Notes under the pieces: model-generated | What the model saw: the letters and a program-made list of their open reading frames with translations, nothing else | Databases searched by the model: none | Told to the model about the DNA's origin: nothing | Part shown: positions 35,942 through 44,093 of the stretch, piece after piece | Layout: the number at the start of each line of letters is the position of its first letter | Position numbering within the stretch: the first letter of the stretch is position 1 | Position numbers and translations under genes: made by a program | Assembly (NCBI RefSeq): GCF_003075045.1 | Contig: NZ_QCZD01000002.1 | Span: 888,592 to 952,591 of the forward strand | Length of the DNA stretch: 64,000 nucleotides | Direction: 5' to 3' | Source: Maribacter litoralis | GTDB lineage: Bacteria > Bacteroidota > Bacteroidia > Flavobacteriales > Flavobacteriaceae

Positions 35942-36142
35942 TTAGTTTAAGACTAATTTTCTTTTTTCTTCGTTACTTGACAATTCGTTGGAAATCACCA
36001 ATGTGGCTTCATTGGTGTTATCCAAAAAATGATAATATTCACTGCACGCATAAATGCTATTTTTATCTCTTGTTATTGAACAATAAGAAATGTGTGTGCA
36101 GGTTGAGCATATGCTCCGCATATAATTTTTCATCGAGCCCAT
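35942..36142 (-). CDS. small cysteine-rich protein upstream of glutamate dehydrogenase
   Basis: 66 residues (or 63 from Met4). Four cysteines are arranged CxxC-x5-C-x11-C (Cys12, 15, 21, 33), as in SICSTCTHISYCSITRDKN. The spacing suits a zinc site. A Cys-rich N-terminal half with a Cys-Ser-Glu-Tyr end resembles small Bacteroidota proteins of unknown function. Its stop is 5 bases before the dehydrogenase start, which argues for a real, co-translated gene. Confidence 0.6.
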   Translation of the reverse strand: MGSMKNYMRSICSTCTHISYCSITRDKNSIYACSEYYHFLDNTNEATLVISNELSSNEEKRKLVLN

Positions 36143-36177
36143 ATTATGATGTATTAAAATGTTCTTACTGTTGTTCG

Positions 36178-36801
36178 TTATTCAAAAACTGGCTGTGACT
36201 TTACAGGATAAAAAATTAATAATAGCAGTGTAATGCCAATAAGAATCAGAAGGGCAAATGCCAGTTTTGACATTAGTATATTATTGTCTAAAGTTTTGTT
36301 AGAAAGTTGTGTTAGTTGCTTGCTCTCTTCTAATTGTATTTTTGCCAGCGTATTTAAATTGGTACTGATCTGGGCAAGTGTTTCTAAAGAATTTGATCGG
36401 TTAGTACTTTGAAGACCATTGTTAGATTGAAGTTCTTTGGTCTCCAATGTTTTTAATTTGTTGAAATGACTTTTCAACTCGTTTAAGGCTGTATATTCTT
36501 TATTGGTAAGTTCTGTTAGAGCAACTTCGTCCAATAGTTTTTCAGCCCTTACATTGTTTTCTTTGCTAATAACAAAATTATTCTCTGTTAGGAGTTCAAA
36601 TTTTTTTTCATGAAAAATGTTATTTAACTCATAGATATAGTCTTGAACCTTTACTCTGTCTTCATAAACAGTATTTACAGTGGTTTGTAGTGTAGAAAAA
36701 TGCCTTTGGTACAATCTATTTGAACCTAAAACCAATAAGAAGGTGATGCCTAATATAAAGATGGCATGCATTCTTTGTTGTGTTTTTAATTTTGAAAACA
36801 T
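36178..36801 (-). CDS. membrane protein with four-helix-bundle sensor domain
   Basis: 207 residues: a membrane helix (about 12-29), about 140 residues of periplasmic helices resembling the 4HB sensor module of chemoreceptors, and a second helix (about 178-198) with a very short tail. There is no signalling domain, so it may pair with another protein. It precedes the Cys-rich and dehydrogenase genes on the same strand with a 35-base gap. Confidence 0.7.
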   Translation of the reverse strand: MFSKLKTQQRMHAIFILGITFLLVLGSNRLYQRHFSTLQTTVNTVYEDRVKVQDYIYELNNIFHEKKFELLTENNFVISKENNVRAEKLLDEVALTELTNKEYTALNELKSHFNKLKTLETKELQSNNGLQSTNRSNSLETLAQISTNLNTLAKIQLEESKQLTQLSNKTLDNNILMSKLAFALLILIGITLLLLIFYPVKSQPVFE

Positions 36802-36931
36802 AATAGGTTTCTGTTTTGATATTGAGATTGTACTAATGATTGTAAAAATGAATCCACTCGGCGTTATCTTAATAAATCAGCCAACTTATTTATAGATGCC
36901 AAGTGGATTGCATCAACCAACTAAAAAGAGC

Positions 36932-37291
36932 TTATAAAATTTGTAATTCACCAGAGCTGATAGCGTCTTTGTAATCTGCGGTTACTACCGTATGACTGCC
37001 AAAGAAACGGTTGCCATCATTTCTCTTTATTTTAATCTGTGTTGTACCGTCCTTTTTTAGCTTAACTGCGGTAACAACTACTTTTTCGCCATGAGCACTT
37101 CTATAATTGGCTATGCCACCACGTTTAATAATGAAGTTTTCTCTTGGGAAATCTATGTGCTTGTATTTGTTCGATTCTGGTTTGCCTATTTCTAAAACAT
37201 CACCAACATTGACTTCTGTTTGTGTTGTAACATTGTCTTGTGCGTTTAATAGACTTACTGAGAATAATAGTGCGATTGCGTATTTTAACAT
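36932..37291 (-). CDS. secreted hypothetical protein
   Basis: 119 residues with a signal peptide (LLFSVSLLNAQ). The mature part is beta-rich: VGDVLEIGKPESNKYKHIDFPRENFIIKRGGIANYRSAHGEKVVVT. No known domain is recognised. It starts 18 bases after the stop of the Gre/Rnk-like gene and is probably in its operon under the sigma-54-type promoter at 37830. Confidence 0.7.
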   Translation of the reverse strand: MLKYAIALLFSVSLLNAQDNVTTQTEVNVGDVLEIGKPESNKYKHIDFPRENFIIKRGGIANYRSAHGEKVVVTAVKLKKDGTTQIKIKRNDGNRFFGSHTVVTADYKDAISSGELQIL

Positions 37292-37309
37292 AATTAATTG
37301 ATTTTAGAG

Positions 37310-37756
37310 TTAATGAATTTTTTCTATTGTGGTCGATTGAACTTTAGTTGTGGTTTTGTTGGCTGTGTTCGGCTGATTTACTTTTTCGATTACCAAAGAC
37401 ATTATCTCACCTGGTAGCCCAAATGAAATTCTATCACCTACGGCGCGACCAATAACCGATGCTCCTAAACTGCTGACCACAGAAATTTTATGCTGCTTTA
37501 CATCATTCTGCTCAGGAGGCACAATTTTAAAAGTTTGATGAACGCCCGATGCTCCGGTAACCTTAATGGTTGAATTAATTGTTACAATATCAAATGGAAT
37601 ATCTGCAGTATTCAATACCATGGCCATGGCCATATTCTGAGCTAGAATTTCTAGTACGTTCTTATGGGCATAATCTTCAATAGAAAGGTTGTTCTCAAGG
37701 TGTTTTTTAATCGCCAAGAATTCGCTCTCTTCTAAAACTAGACTACCGTATTTCAT
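37310..37756 (-). CDS. GreA/GreB-type (Rnk-like) protein, second copy
   Basis: 148 residues with the C-terminal Gre FKBP-like domain (HKISVVSSLGASVIGRAVGDRISFGLPGEIMSLVIEKV) after a short helical N-terminus. Both Rnk-like proteins in this window start MKYG(N/S)LV(I/L)E, showing recent common ancestry. Upstream lies a good sigma-54-like promoter and then the NtrC-type regulator gene on the same strand. Confidence 0.85.
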   Translation of the reverse strand: MKYGSLVLEESEFLAIKKHLENNLSIEDYAHKNVLEILAQNMAMAMVLNTADIPFDIVTINSTIKVTGASGVHQTFKIVPPEQNDVKQHKISVVSSLGASVIGRAVGDRISFGLPGEIMSLVIEKVNQPNTANKTTTKVQSTTIEKIH

Positions 37757-37829
37757 CTACTGCATTTTTAATAATTCTACTTGAATCCTTAAAAAAGGTC
37801 TTGTAGCTTTTTTGTTCGCAATAGAAAAT

Positions 37830-37844
37830 GCAATTGGTATGCCC
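37830..37844 (-). promoter_or_regulatory. candidate sigma-54 promoter
   Basis: Read on the minus strand, GGGCATACCAATTGC matches the consensus TGGCAC-N5-TTGC at 8 of 10 defined bases, including the -24 GG, -12 GC and exact spacing. It lies 74 bases before the start codon at 37756, and a sigma-54 activator is encoded directly upstream. Confidence 0.65.
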
Positions 37845-37971
37845 TAAAAAGAGATATTTTGGGTTGTTGTGATTAAATATCTGAAAATCAAATATTTAAA
37901 TATTTATAAATATTTTGACACACTTTTAGAAGTGGGTAAAAATTCCCCAATCGGGTATATTTTCCCCGATT

Positions 37972-39291
37972 TTACTTCAACTTTTCACGAAGGGTTTTAC
38001 GATCTATTTGTAGAATTTGTGCGGCTTTGGTCTTGTTACCTTCTGTATGCGCCAATACACGCCGAATGTATTCTTTTTCCATTTCATGCAAGGGACGCAA
38101 TTCATCTTCAGGGAAGTTGATTTGATATTTTAAAATATCCGGTAAGTCCTTTACTTTAATGATGCCATCGCACATTATTACGGCACGCTGAACTATGTTT
38201 TCAAGCTCTCTAATATTACCGGGCCAGTTATATCGCTCTAAAATTTGAAGCGCTTCGGGGGCAATACGTAATAAACGGTCTTTAAATTCAATACCATATT
38301 TCCGAATGAATTTTTCTGTGAGGATAGCAATATCAGATTTTCTTTCCCGTAGTGGTGGTACTTTAATTTCAACTACAGTTAGTCGATAATATAAATCTTC
38401 TCTAAACGTGCCATTCTTTATCTCGTCCTTTAAATTTGCATTGGTCGCAGCTATTATTCTTATATCTACCTTTTCCACTTTTTGCGATCCTACACGTGTA
38501 ATTTCTTTTTCTTGTAAAGCTCTAAGTAATTTGGTCTGTACGGCAAGTGATGCTGTGCCTATTTCATCTAAAAACAGTGTGCCACCTTTGGCTGCTTGAA
38601 AGAAACCGTTTCTATTTTCATTAGCCCCTGTAAAGGCACCTTTTATGTATCCGAAAAGTTCTGCCTCTTGCAGGTTTTCTGGTATGGCACCGCAATTGAC
38701 CGCAATAAAAGGCTCCCTAGAAAATTTGCCGGAATAATGTATGGCTCTTGCCACTAGTTCTTTTCCCGTGCCACTTTCGCCCGTTATAATAATAGTAGCT
38801 TTATTGTCCTTTACGCGCTCAATAATATTCGTTACTTTTTTAAAAGCGGCCGATTCGCCCACCATATCCGAATAGAGGTTGGTATGTGTTGAAGGGACAG
38901 TTCTATTCTTTCGAGTAGCATTTTGTTCAAATGCTTTTTCAATAGCTTTTTTTAGTTCGGACTTCGTAAATGGTTTGGTCAAATAATCCGTTGCGCCAGA
39001 TTTTATGACTTCTAATGAATCTTCTACCGAGGGATAACCGGTTACCACTAATTTCGGTATCTCTGGGTAATGTTCGTTTGTAAACTTCAATAATTGTAAT
39101 CCGTCAATTTCCGGCATTTGAATATCGGTAATGAGCAAATCAATATAAGTATCTTTAAGAATAAACAGGGCTTCCTTTACAGACACAGCTTTGTAGGTAT
39201 GGTAGTCCATAGCTTGTAAATGTCGTTGCAAAAGCTCTAATATATCTATATCGTCATCTACTATTAATATGTTCTCTTTGCGCAAATCCAT
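37972..39291 (-). CDS. NtrC-family sigma-54-dependent response regulator
   Basis: 439 residues. The receiver (1-120) has Asp12-Asp14 and phospho-acceptor Asp56 in ITDIQMP. The AAA+ domain (about 145-380) has Walker A GESGTGKE and the sigma-54 contact loop GAFTGA. The C-terminal Fis-type helix-turn-helix ends in GNKTKAAQILQIDRKTLREKLK. Its start shares one base with the kinase stop (TGATG), so they are coupled. It should activate sigma-54 promoters such as the one at 37830. Confidence 0.94.
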   Translation of the reverse strand: MDLRKENILIVDDDIDILELLQRHLQAMDYHTYKAVSVKEALFILKDTYIDLLITDIQMPEIDGLQLLKFTNEHYPEIPKLVVTGYPSVEDSLEVIKSGATDYLTKPFTKSELKKAIEKAFEQNATRKNRTVPSTHTNLYSDMVGESAAFKKVTNIIERVKDNKATIIITGESGTGKELVARAIHYSGKFSREPFIAVNCGAIPENLQEAELFGYIKGAFTGANENRNGFFQAAKGGTLFLDEIGTASLAVQTKLLRALQEKEITRVGSQKVEKVDIRIIAATNANLKDEIKNGTFREDLYYRLTVVEIKVPPLRERKSDIAILTEKFIRKYGIEFKDRLLRIAPEALQILERYNWPGNIRELENIVQRAVIMCDGIIKVKDLPDILKYQINFPEDELRPLHEMEKEYIRRVLAHTEGNKTKAAQILQIDRKTLREKLK

Positions 39292-40382
39292 CAGTTTAAT
39301 TTTGGAAAGTCAACCGTAAATATAGTGCCTTTAGGGGTGTTTTTACTATGCTCTATACTACCTTTATGGCTCGTGATAATACCGTGTACCACACTAAGAC
39401 CTAGTCCGGTGCCCTCGCCAATGGGTTTAGTAGTGAAAAAGGGTTCAAACACCTTATCCCCCAATTCTGTAGGTATACCATCGCCCTGATCGGCGATCTT
39501 TAAAAGAATATGGCTTTCGGTATCTAAAACCTTGACTGTAATAGTGCCATTTTCTGGGGAGTAATAAATGGCATTCATAATGAGATTGAACATTACCTGT
39601 GTCAATTGCACCGTGTCTGCCTTTAATTCTAGGTCTTCATTTTCAAAAGTTGTTACCAGTTTTATTTTTTTATCACGTAAAGATGGTGCCAATAACTTAA
39701 TGACGCTGGTAACAATTGGAATCAATTTTACCCTTTGCATTTCCTGTGGCATTTCGCAAGCAAAGAACATTAGTTTTTTTACGATTTCTCTACTGAAAAT
39801 GGCACTGTCCATTATTTTTTCAAGATCCCTAACAGCCTGTTGGTCTGTCATTTTCTCCGCTAGTAATTCGGCAAAGCCGAGTATATTGGCAAGCGGTGTA
39901 TTTAACTCATGCGCAATACCCGCGGTAATTTCACCTAATATATGTAAACGGTCAGCTCTTTCAATCTGTCTTCTGGTTAGTGCTTCGCTATCACGTATTT
40001 GCTTGCGTTCTATAAGATTACCTATGTCTAGGGCAACGTTGTTCAATAGGGTCTGCTCTTCAATTAAAAAGTCGTCTAGCGAATACTTATCCGAAGGGTA
40101 GCCCACTACTACTTCACCTTCCAATTTATTAAATACTTTAATTTTTGATGATAAACATACCATTGTTGGTTTGTAATCATCCGTTTTAACCGTGCATTTA
40201 CCTACACTCAAAAAGACTTCGGTCACTTCTTCAAATTGCCATGCTCTTTTTAAGCAGTAGACAATAGCTTCAAGTGTCGCTTCTATTTGGTCATAATCTG
40301 CATTTACAATAATAGAGGTGACCTCATAAAGACAGGTAAGTTCTTTTACACGCTCTTTTAATTTAGCCTCTACTGTGTTCAT
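39291..40382 (-). CDS. soluble sensor histidine kinase, NtrB/ZraS-like
   Basis: 363 residues with no membrane segment. The N-terminal half (about 1-140) looks like a GAF-type domain (CLYEVTSIIVNADYDQIEATLEAIVYCLKRAWQF). HisKA has GIAHELNTPLANI and HATPase has NLIMNAIYYSPENG, DQGDGIP, GTGLGLSVVHG. This is the partner of the NtrC-type regulator. The signal is unknown; the neighbourhood (glutamate dehydrogenase, stress genes) hints at nitrogen or stress sensing. Confidence 0.93.
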   Translation of the reverse strand: MNTVEAKLKERVKELTCLYEVTSIIVNADYDQIEATLEAIVYCLKRAWQFEEVTEVFLSVGKCTVKTDDYKPTMVCLSSKIKVFNKLEGEVVVGYPSDKYSLDDFLIEEQTLLNNVALDIGNLIERKQIRDSEALTRRQIERADRLHILGEITAGIAHELNTPLANILGFAELLAEKMTDQQAVRDLEKIMDSAIFSREIVKKLMFFACEMPQEMQRVKLIPIVTSVIKLLAPSLRDKKIKLVTTFENEDLELKADTVQLTQVMFNLIMNAIYYSPENGTITVKVLDTESHILLKIADQGDGIPTELGDKVFEPFFTTKPIGEGTGLGLSVVHGIITSHKGSIEHSKNTPKGTIFTVDFPKLN

Positions 40383-40500
40383 AGATATTCCATTTCAAGT
40401 TTGATATATAAAGATGAACAATATTTGGCGGGAAATGTATTAACGAATATTTAAATCTTTAAAGTCTTACGATAATTTAAAGCACATAAAATCATTTTGT

Positions 40501-40537
40501 ATAAAGTGGATAGGGGTAATACTTCTATCCACTTTAT
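40501..40537. repeat. perfect 13-bp inverted repeat in a divergent gap
   Basis: ATAAAGTGGATAG and CTATCCACTTTAT are exact complements with an 11-base loop. They sit in the 262-base region between the divergent kinase (40382) and T9SS cargo (40645) genes. A T-rich tail follows. It may be an operator, a leader hairpin or a terminator of an unseen transcript. Confidence 0.8.
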
Positions 40538-40644
40538 TTGTGTTTTTGTTTGCGTTCAACATGAATATGTTGTATTCATAAAAATAGTTCAGAACAATGT
40601 TAACCTATTTCGTTTGTCAAACATTAATCTAAAACTGAACTATA

Positions 40645-41127
40645 ATGAAAAGACAACTACTTCTATATACATGTTTGTTCTATAGTATATGCTCCATTGC
40701 GCAATCGATAGACCGAAGTGTGGTTGCAAGCCAAGGAAATACCTTAGGTAATGCTGATATTTCTGTAGGGTTTACAGTAGGTGAACCTTTAGTTGGTTTA
40801 ATAGCTGGGGATGACGCTGTTGATCAAGGATTTTGGACAGGTTATAGTCTTTTGATTATACCGTTAAGTCTTGAAGAAGATGATATAGAAATACTGGTAT
40901 ACCCTAACCCTGTTATTGAAAGTGTTACGGTTACTTCTCCTGAAAGTAGTATTGACGGTATGGAGCTCTTTGCCATACACGGGCAAAAAGTATCATCACA
41001 GTTTTTTGATACTGGGAATACCGAAAATGAAATTGACATGACTACACATGCCAATGGGGTCTATGTATTAAGATTATACGTAGCAGAAAGAACGGAAATC
41101 AAAGAATATAAACTGATTAAAAAATAG
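40645..41127 (+). CDS. secreted protein with type IX (type A) sorting domain
   Basis: 160 residues: a signal peptide (about 1-18, ICSIAQ), a short middle region, and a C-terminal T9SS type A sorting domain (IEILVYPNPVIESVTV, then GMELFAIHGQKV and NGVYVLRLYVAERTEIKEYKLIKK). Proteins with this domain cross the outer membrane via PorU/SprA and are cleaved. The mature part is only about 60 residues. It is 4 bases upstream of the interrupted gene at 41132, so they form a small operon. Confidence 0.88.
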   Translation: MKRQLLLYTCLFYSICSIAQSIDRSVVASQGNTLGNADISVGFTVGEPLVGLIAGDDAVDQGFWTGYSLLIIPLSLEEDDIEILVYPNPVIESVTVTSPESSIDGMELFAIHGQKVSSQFFDTGNTENEIDMTTHANGVYVLRLYVAERTEIKEYKLIKK

Positions 41128-41131
41128 AACT

Positions 41132-41938
41132 ATGAAAAGAAATTACGTTTCAGTACTGGTAATAGTTGCCATGCTGTGTGGCTCTTTTATACTAAATGCA
41201 CAGCAGAAGAATTATATTAATTATCAAGGGGTGGTAAGAGATGCCGATAATGAATTATTGGTAGAAGAATCCGTTGAAATCGGTATAGCATTAAAATTTG
41301 GCGCTACCAATGCACCTATTCAATATGAAGAAAGTCATATTATTTCAACAGATATGAATGGTGTTTTTAGTCTGCAAATTGGTAGCGGAATTGACAGTAA
41401 TGGTGATTATGAGAATTTACCATGGGGTGAAGCCTCGTTTGTAGCGGTTTCTTTTAATGGTTCAGAACTGGGCACGACCGAATTAATGGCGGTGCCATAC
41501 GCGATAACTTCAGGTAGTGATCAGTGGATAGTTGACGGAAATACCATAGCGAATAAAAATATAGGTGAAGTCCGTACTACTGATGATTTACAAGTTTTTG
41601 GAGAGTTTACATTAAATGATGGGAATGCTGTGAATGAAATATCTGATGATGGAACGTTACCAATTGCTTAGGGTTTAATCAAGGAAAACGCTGACATAGA
41701 CTCAGGAAGTGGGAATTTTACCATAGAAAAAATAGCAATAGGGATTTATAACATCACAATACCAAATGAAGATGAGCCAGAAAATTGGACGGTACTAACG
41801 ACCATTAACCATTCTGCACCAGGTATTGCATCAGTTGCGTATTATACAGCAGGAAGAAGAGAATTCAACGTAAATACTTGGAGTCTTGATGCTACTCGTA
41901 GTGATTTTAGTTTTTCATTTGTTGTTTATAAACAATAA
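41132..41938 (+). pseudogene. secreted beta-rich protein interrupted by an in-frame TAG
   Basis: A signal peptide (VAMLCGSFILNAQ) is followed by a transthyretin-like beta segment (INYQGVVRDADNELL, GVFSLQIGSG). TAG at 41669-41671 ends the frame at 179 residues, just after DDGTLPIA. The same frame continues for 88 codons to TAA at 41936. That part reads as a beta-sandwich module (DSGSGNFTIEKIAIGIYNITIP ... SFSFVVYKQ) that normally ends such proteins. The intact length would be 268 residues. The TAG most likely replaced a Tyr codon. Read-through or sequencing error are other options; the truncated form might still fold. Confidence 0.75.
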
Positions 41939-42113
41939 GTAGTGAATTGATAATATGGCATGACTAATTTTTAAATGTTATTACAGTATTTAAAGTTTAA
42001 CCAACTTAAAACTAAAGGATAAATTAAAAAGTAGTAAACCAATCTTATATTTTACTTGGTAGTTATTACAAATTCAATTCTAAACTCTTTAAACATACCC
42101 TTAAAAACAAAAA

Positions 42114-42144
42114 AACCTTCCAATAAAATATTGGAAGGTTTTTT
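42114..42144. terminator. bidirectional terminator
   Basis: A 12-base perfect stem (AACCTTCCAATA / TATTGGAAGGTT) with loop AAA and T/A runs on both sides. On the minus strand it ends the tRNA-Lys transcript. The 41939-42110 stretch before it shows nothing else. Confidence 0.85.
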
Positions 42145-42145
42145 G

Positions 42146-42218
42146 TGACCTGGCTGGGGCTCGAACCCAGGACCCTCTCCTTAAAAGGGAGATGCTCTAC
42201 CAACTGAGCTACCAGGTC
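42146..42218 (-). tRNA. tRNA-Lys (UUU), copy 1
   Basis: 73 bases read on the minus strand: acceptor stem GACCTGG / CCAGGTC, D arm AGCTCAGTTGGTAGAGC, anticodon loop CTTTTAA (anticodon UUU), and T loop GGTTCGAGCC. No encoded CCA. Identical to 42318-42390. Confidence 0.96.
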
Positions 42219-42275
42219 AAAATTTAAAAAGAACTTACAAGGTCTATGAGTTAATAAATCAACTCGAACGCTTAA

Positions 42276-42305
42276 ATAAAAAAGCCTCTTTTTTTTGAAG
42301 AGGCT
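42276..42305 (-). terminator. terminator between the two tRNA-Lys genes
   Basis: Stem AGCCTCTT / AAGAGGCT at 42283-42305 with a T-rich loop, and an A run just left of it (a U run in the minus-strand transcript). It separates the tandem tRNA genes. Confidence 0.7.
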
Positions 42306-42317
42306 AATATTTAGTGG

Positions 42318-42390
42318 TGACCTGGCTGGGGCTCGAACCCAGGACCCTCTCCTTAAAAGGGAGATGCTCTACCAACTGAGCTACCAGGTC
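42318..42390 (-). tRNA. tRNA-Lys (UUU), copy 2
   Basis: The 73-base sequence is identical to copy 1. The two are tandem, 99 bases apart. Confidence 0.96.
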
Positions 42391-42524
42391 AAATTCATCA
42401 TTTCAGAAATTTGTTTCCCTCAATGCGGGTGCAAATATACGTCGTTAACTTTATTTTGCAAGTCATTTTTGAGATAAATTTATTTTTTTTTGAAAACCCT
42501 TTTATTTAGTCCAATTTTGTACAA

Positions 42525-43049
42525 ATGAAAGATGTGAAAATAGTTTTGGTAGGTTATATGGGTAGTGGTAAAACAACTGTAGGTCGAATTGTTGCTAACC
42601 ATTTGAATGTTAATTTTTTAGATTTGGACACTTTTATTGAAGAGGGAGAAAAAATGAGTGTTTCTGCAATCTTTAAGGAAAAAGGAGAAATCTATTTTAG
42701 AAAAAAAGAGATAGAATACCTTGAAAAAGTTTTTTCAATTGATGATAGTTTTGTGCTTTCATTAGGTGGAGGTACACCTTGTTTTGGAAAAAATATGGAG
42801 CTTATTAATGAAAAAACAGCCAATTCTTTTTATTTAAATGTAGGTATAAATGAACTGACCGATCGTTTAAAGAAAGAAAAAAACCATCGTCCAATGATTT
42901 CTCATTTAGAAGACGACAAGTTAACTGAGTTTATTGGCATGCATTTGTTTGAGAGAAGCTTCTTCTACAATCAAGCACATCATAAAATAAAGAGTAATAA
43001 CAATACGCCCACAGAAATCGCAGAAATGATCGTGAACAAATTAGTCTAA
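42525..43049 (+). CDS. aroK: shikimate kinase
   Basis: 174 residues with P-loop VGYMGSGKTTVG, shikimate-binding DLDTFIEEGE and the RKKEIEYLEKV and SLGGGTP segments of the family. It phosphorylates shikimate in aromatic amino-acid synthesis. Its last 9 bases overlap the convergent phosphoribosyltransferase gene. Confidence 0.95.
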   Translation: MKDVKIVLVGYMGSGKTTVGRIVANHLNVNFLDLDTFIEEGEKMSVSAIFKEKGEIYFRKKEIEYLEKVFSIDDSFVLSLGGGTPCFGKNMELINEKTANSFYLNVGINELTDRLKKEKNHRPMISHLEDDKLTEFIGMHLFERSFFYNQAHHKIKSNNNTPTEIAEMIVNKLV

Positions 43050-43538
43050 AAATACCCTGTCATTTTTAGTTTCAAAAAGAACGTTTACATGCTCTTGTAA
43101 AGAAGTGGATAAAGAAATTCCTTTGTAATCTGCTTTTACAGGGTATTTCTTATGGTTTCTATTTACTAATACGGCAGTTTTAAGCTGTTTTAGAGGTGTT
43201 TTGAGAAAGTGGTGAACTCCATAGATCAGTGTAGTGCCAGAATTAAGAACATCGTCGACTATAACTACCGATTTATTCACGAATTCCTCATCTGTTAATG
43301 ATGTGGTAACTCCGCTAGATAAAGGGTCCTTTTTATCCATTGACAATTTGCACAGTACAATTTTCGCTTCTGTAATCTTTTTAAGTTTTGCTACGATTTT
43401 TTTTGCAAATTGTAGCCCACCACCTTCTATACCCGCTATTATAATCTCCGTTTCATAAACGTTGGCTTCATAAATTTGATAGGCTATACGCTCAATTTTA
43501 TGTTGAATCTGCTGGTGTGAAAGTATGGTCTGTTGCAT
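43041..43538 (-). CDS. type I phosphoribosyltransferase
   Basis: 165 residues with the PRPP-binding signature VVIVDDVLNSGTTL (core VIVDDVxxSGTT) and a GIEGGGLQFA loop. It resembles PyrR-like or hypoxanthine/uracil transferases; the exact base cannot be told. Its 3' end overlaps aroK on the other strand by 9 bases. Confidence 0.88.
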   Translation of the reverse strand: MQQTILSHQQIQHKIERIAYQIYEANVYETEIIIAGIEGGGLQFAKKIVAKLKKITEAKIVLCKLSMDKKDPLSSGVTTSLTDEEFVNKSVVIVDDVLNSGTTLIYGVHHFLKTPLKQLKTAVLVNRNHKKYPVKADYKGISLSTSLQEHVNVLFETKNDRVFLD

Positions 43539-43586
43539 ATGTAGTTCTTAAAACAATAAAGATAGTTATGTTTTTAAAAATTTTGA

Positions 43587-44027
43587 CTAATCGTCAATTT
43601 CTTTACTTGAGTTTTCGGTAGGGCTGTTTTCTTCTTTATTGTCATTTGTAGGAGTATCTAAAAACTCATCAATGTCACGACGGTCTTTTTTTGTAGGTCT
43701 GCCAATGCCTTTTTTTCGATAATAGTCTTTAGAATATTGTAATAGCTCATTATGTTCAAAGGCTTCTTTTGGCGTAGAATCCTTTCTATATATATCAACC
43801 AATTTGGCGCCAACGCGGCTCGGTGGAATATCAAGTACCGTAAATTTGTAATCGATTTGATTTTTTCGTGCCACAATTTCGTCCATGGGGAATACCTCTC
43901 TACCTGGTTTGGCGGTAATACCATTTATTTTTACATGACCTTTTTTACAAGCATTGGTGGCAATGTTACGTGTTTTAAAATATCGTGTACTCCACAAGAA
44001 TTTATCTATGCGCATTATGACGGGCAT
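43587..44027 (-). CDS. S4 domain RNA-binding protein (Hsp15-like)
   Basis: About 146 residues from Met at 44027. A TTG at 44045 gives a longer frame and Met 44015 is also possible. The S4 domain is MRIDKFLWSTRYFKTRNIATNACKKGHVKINGITAKPGREV. The C-terminal tail is charged and rich in Asp/Glu and Asn (DNKEENSPTENSSKEIDD). The family binds stalled 50S subunits. Confidence 0.88.
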   Translation of the reverse strand: MPVIMRIDKFLWSTRYFKTRNIATNACKKGHVKINGITAKPGREVFPMDEIVARKNQIDYKFTVLDIPPSRVGAKLVDIYRKDSTPKEAFEHNELLQYSKDYYRKKGIGRPTKKDRRDIDEFLDTPTNDNKEENSPTENSSKEIDD

Positions 44028-44093
44028 TTCTTTGTTAACTTCCAAACAAAAATAAGGGAAAATTGTATCTTGCGCGTTTAAAATAAATTATTG

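Noticed and set aside
30373..41671. Two in-frame TAG codons as a sign of amber suppression
   Set aside because: No suppressor tRNA or other evidence is seen, and TAG ends other intact genes here (H-NOX, LptF-like). Decay or sequence error is simpler.
43658..43924. 88-residue frame inside the S4 protein gene
   Set aside because: It is an alternative frame; the S4 domain frame is clearly the coding one.
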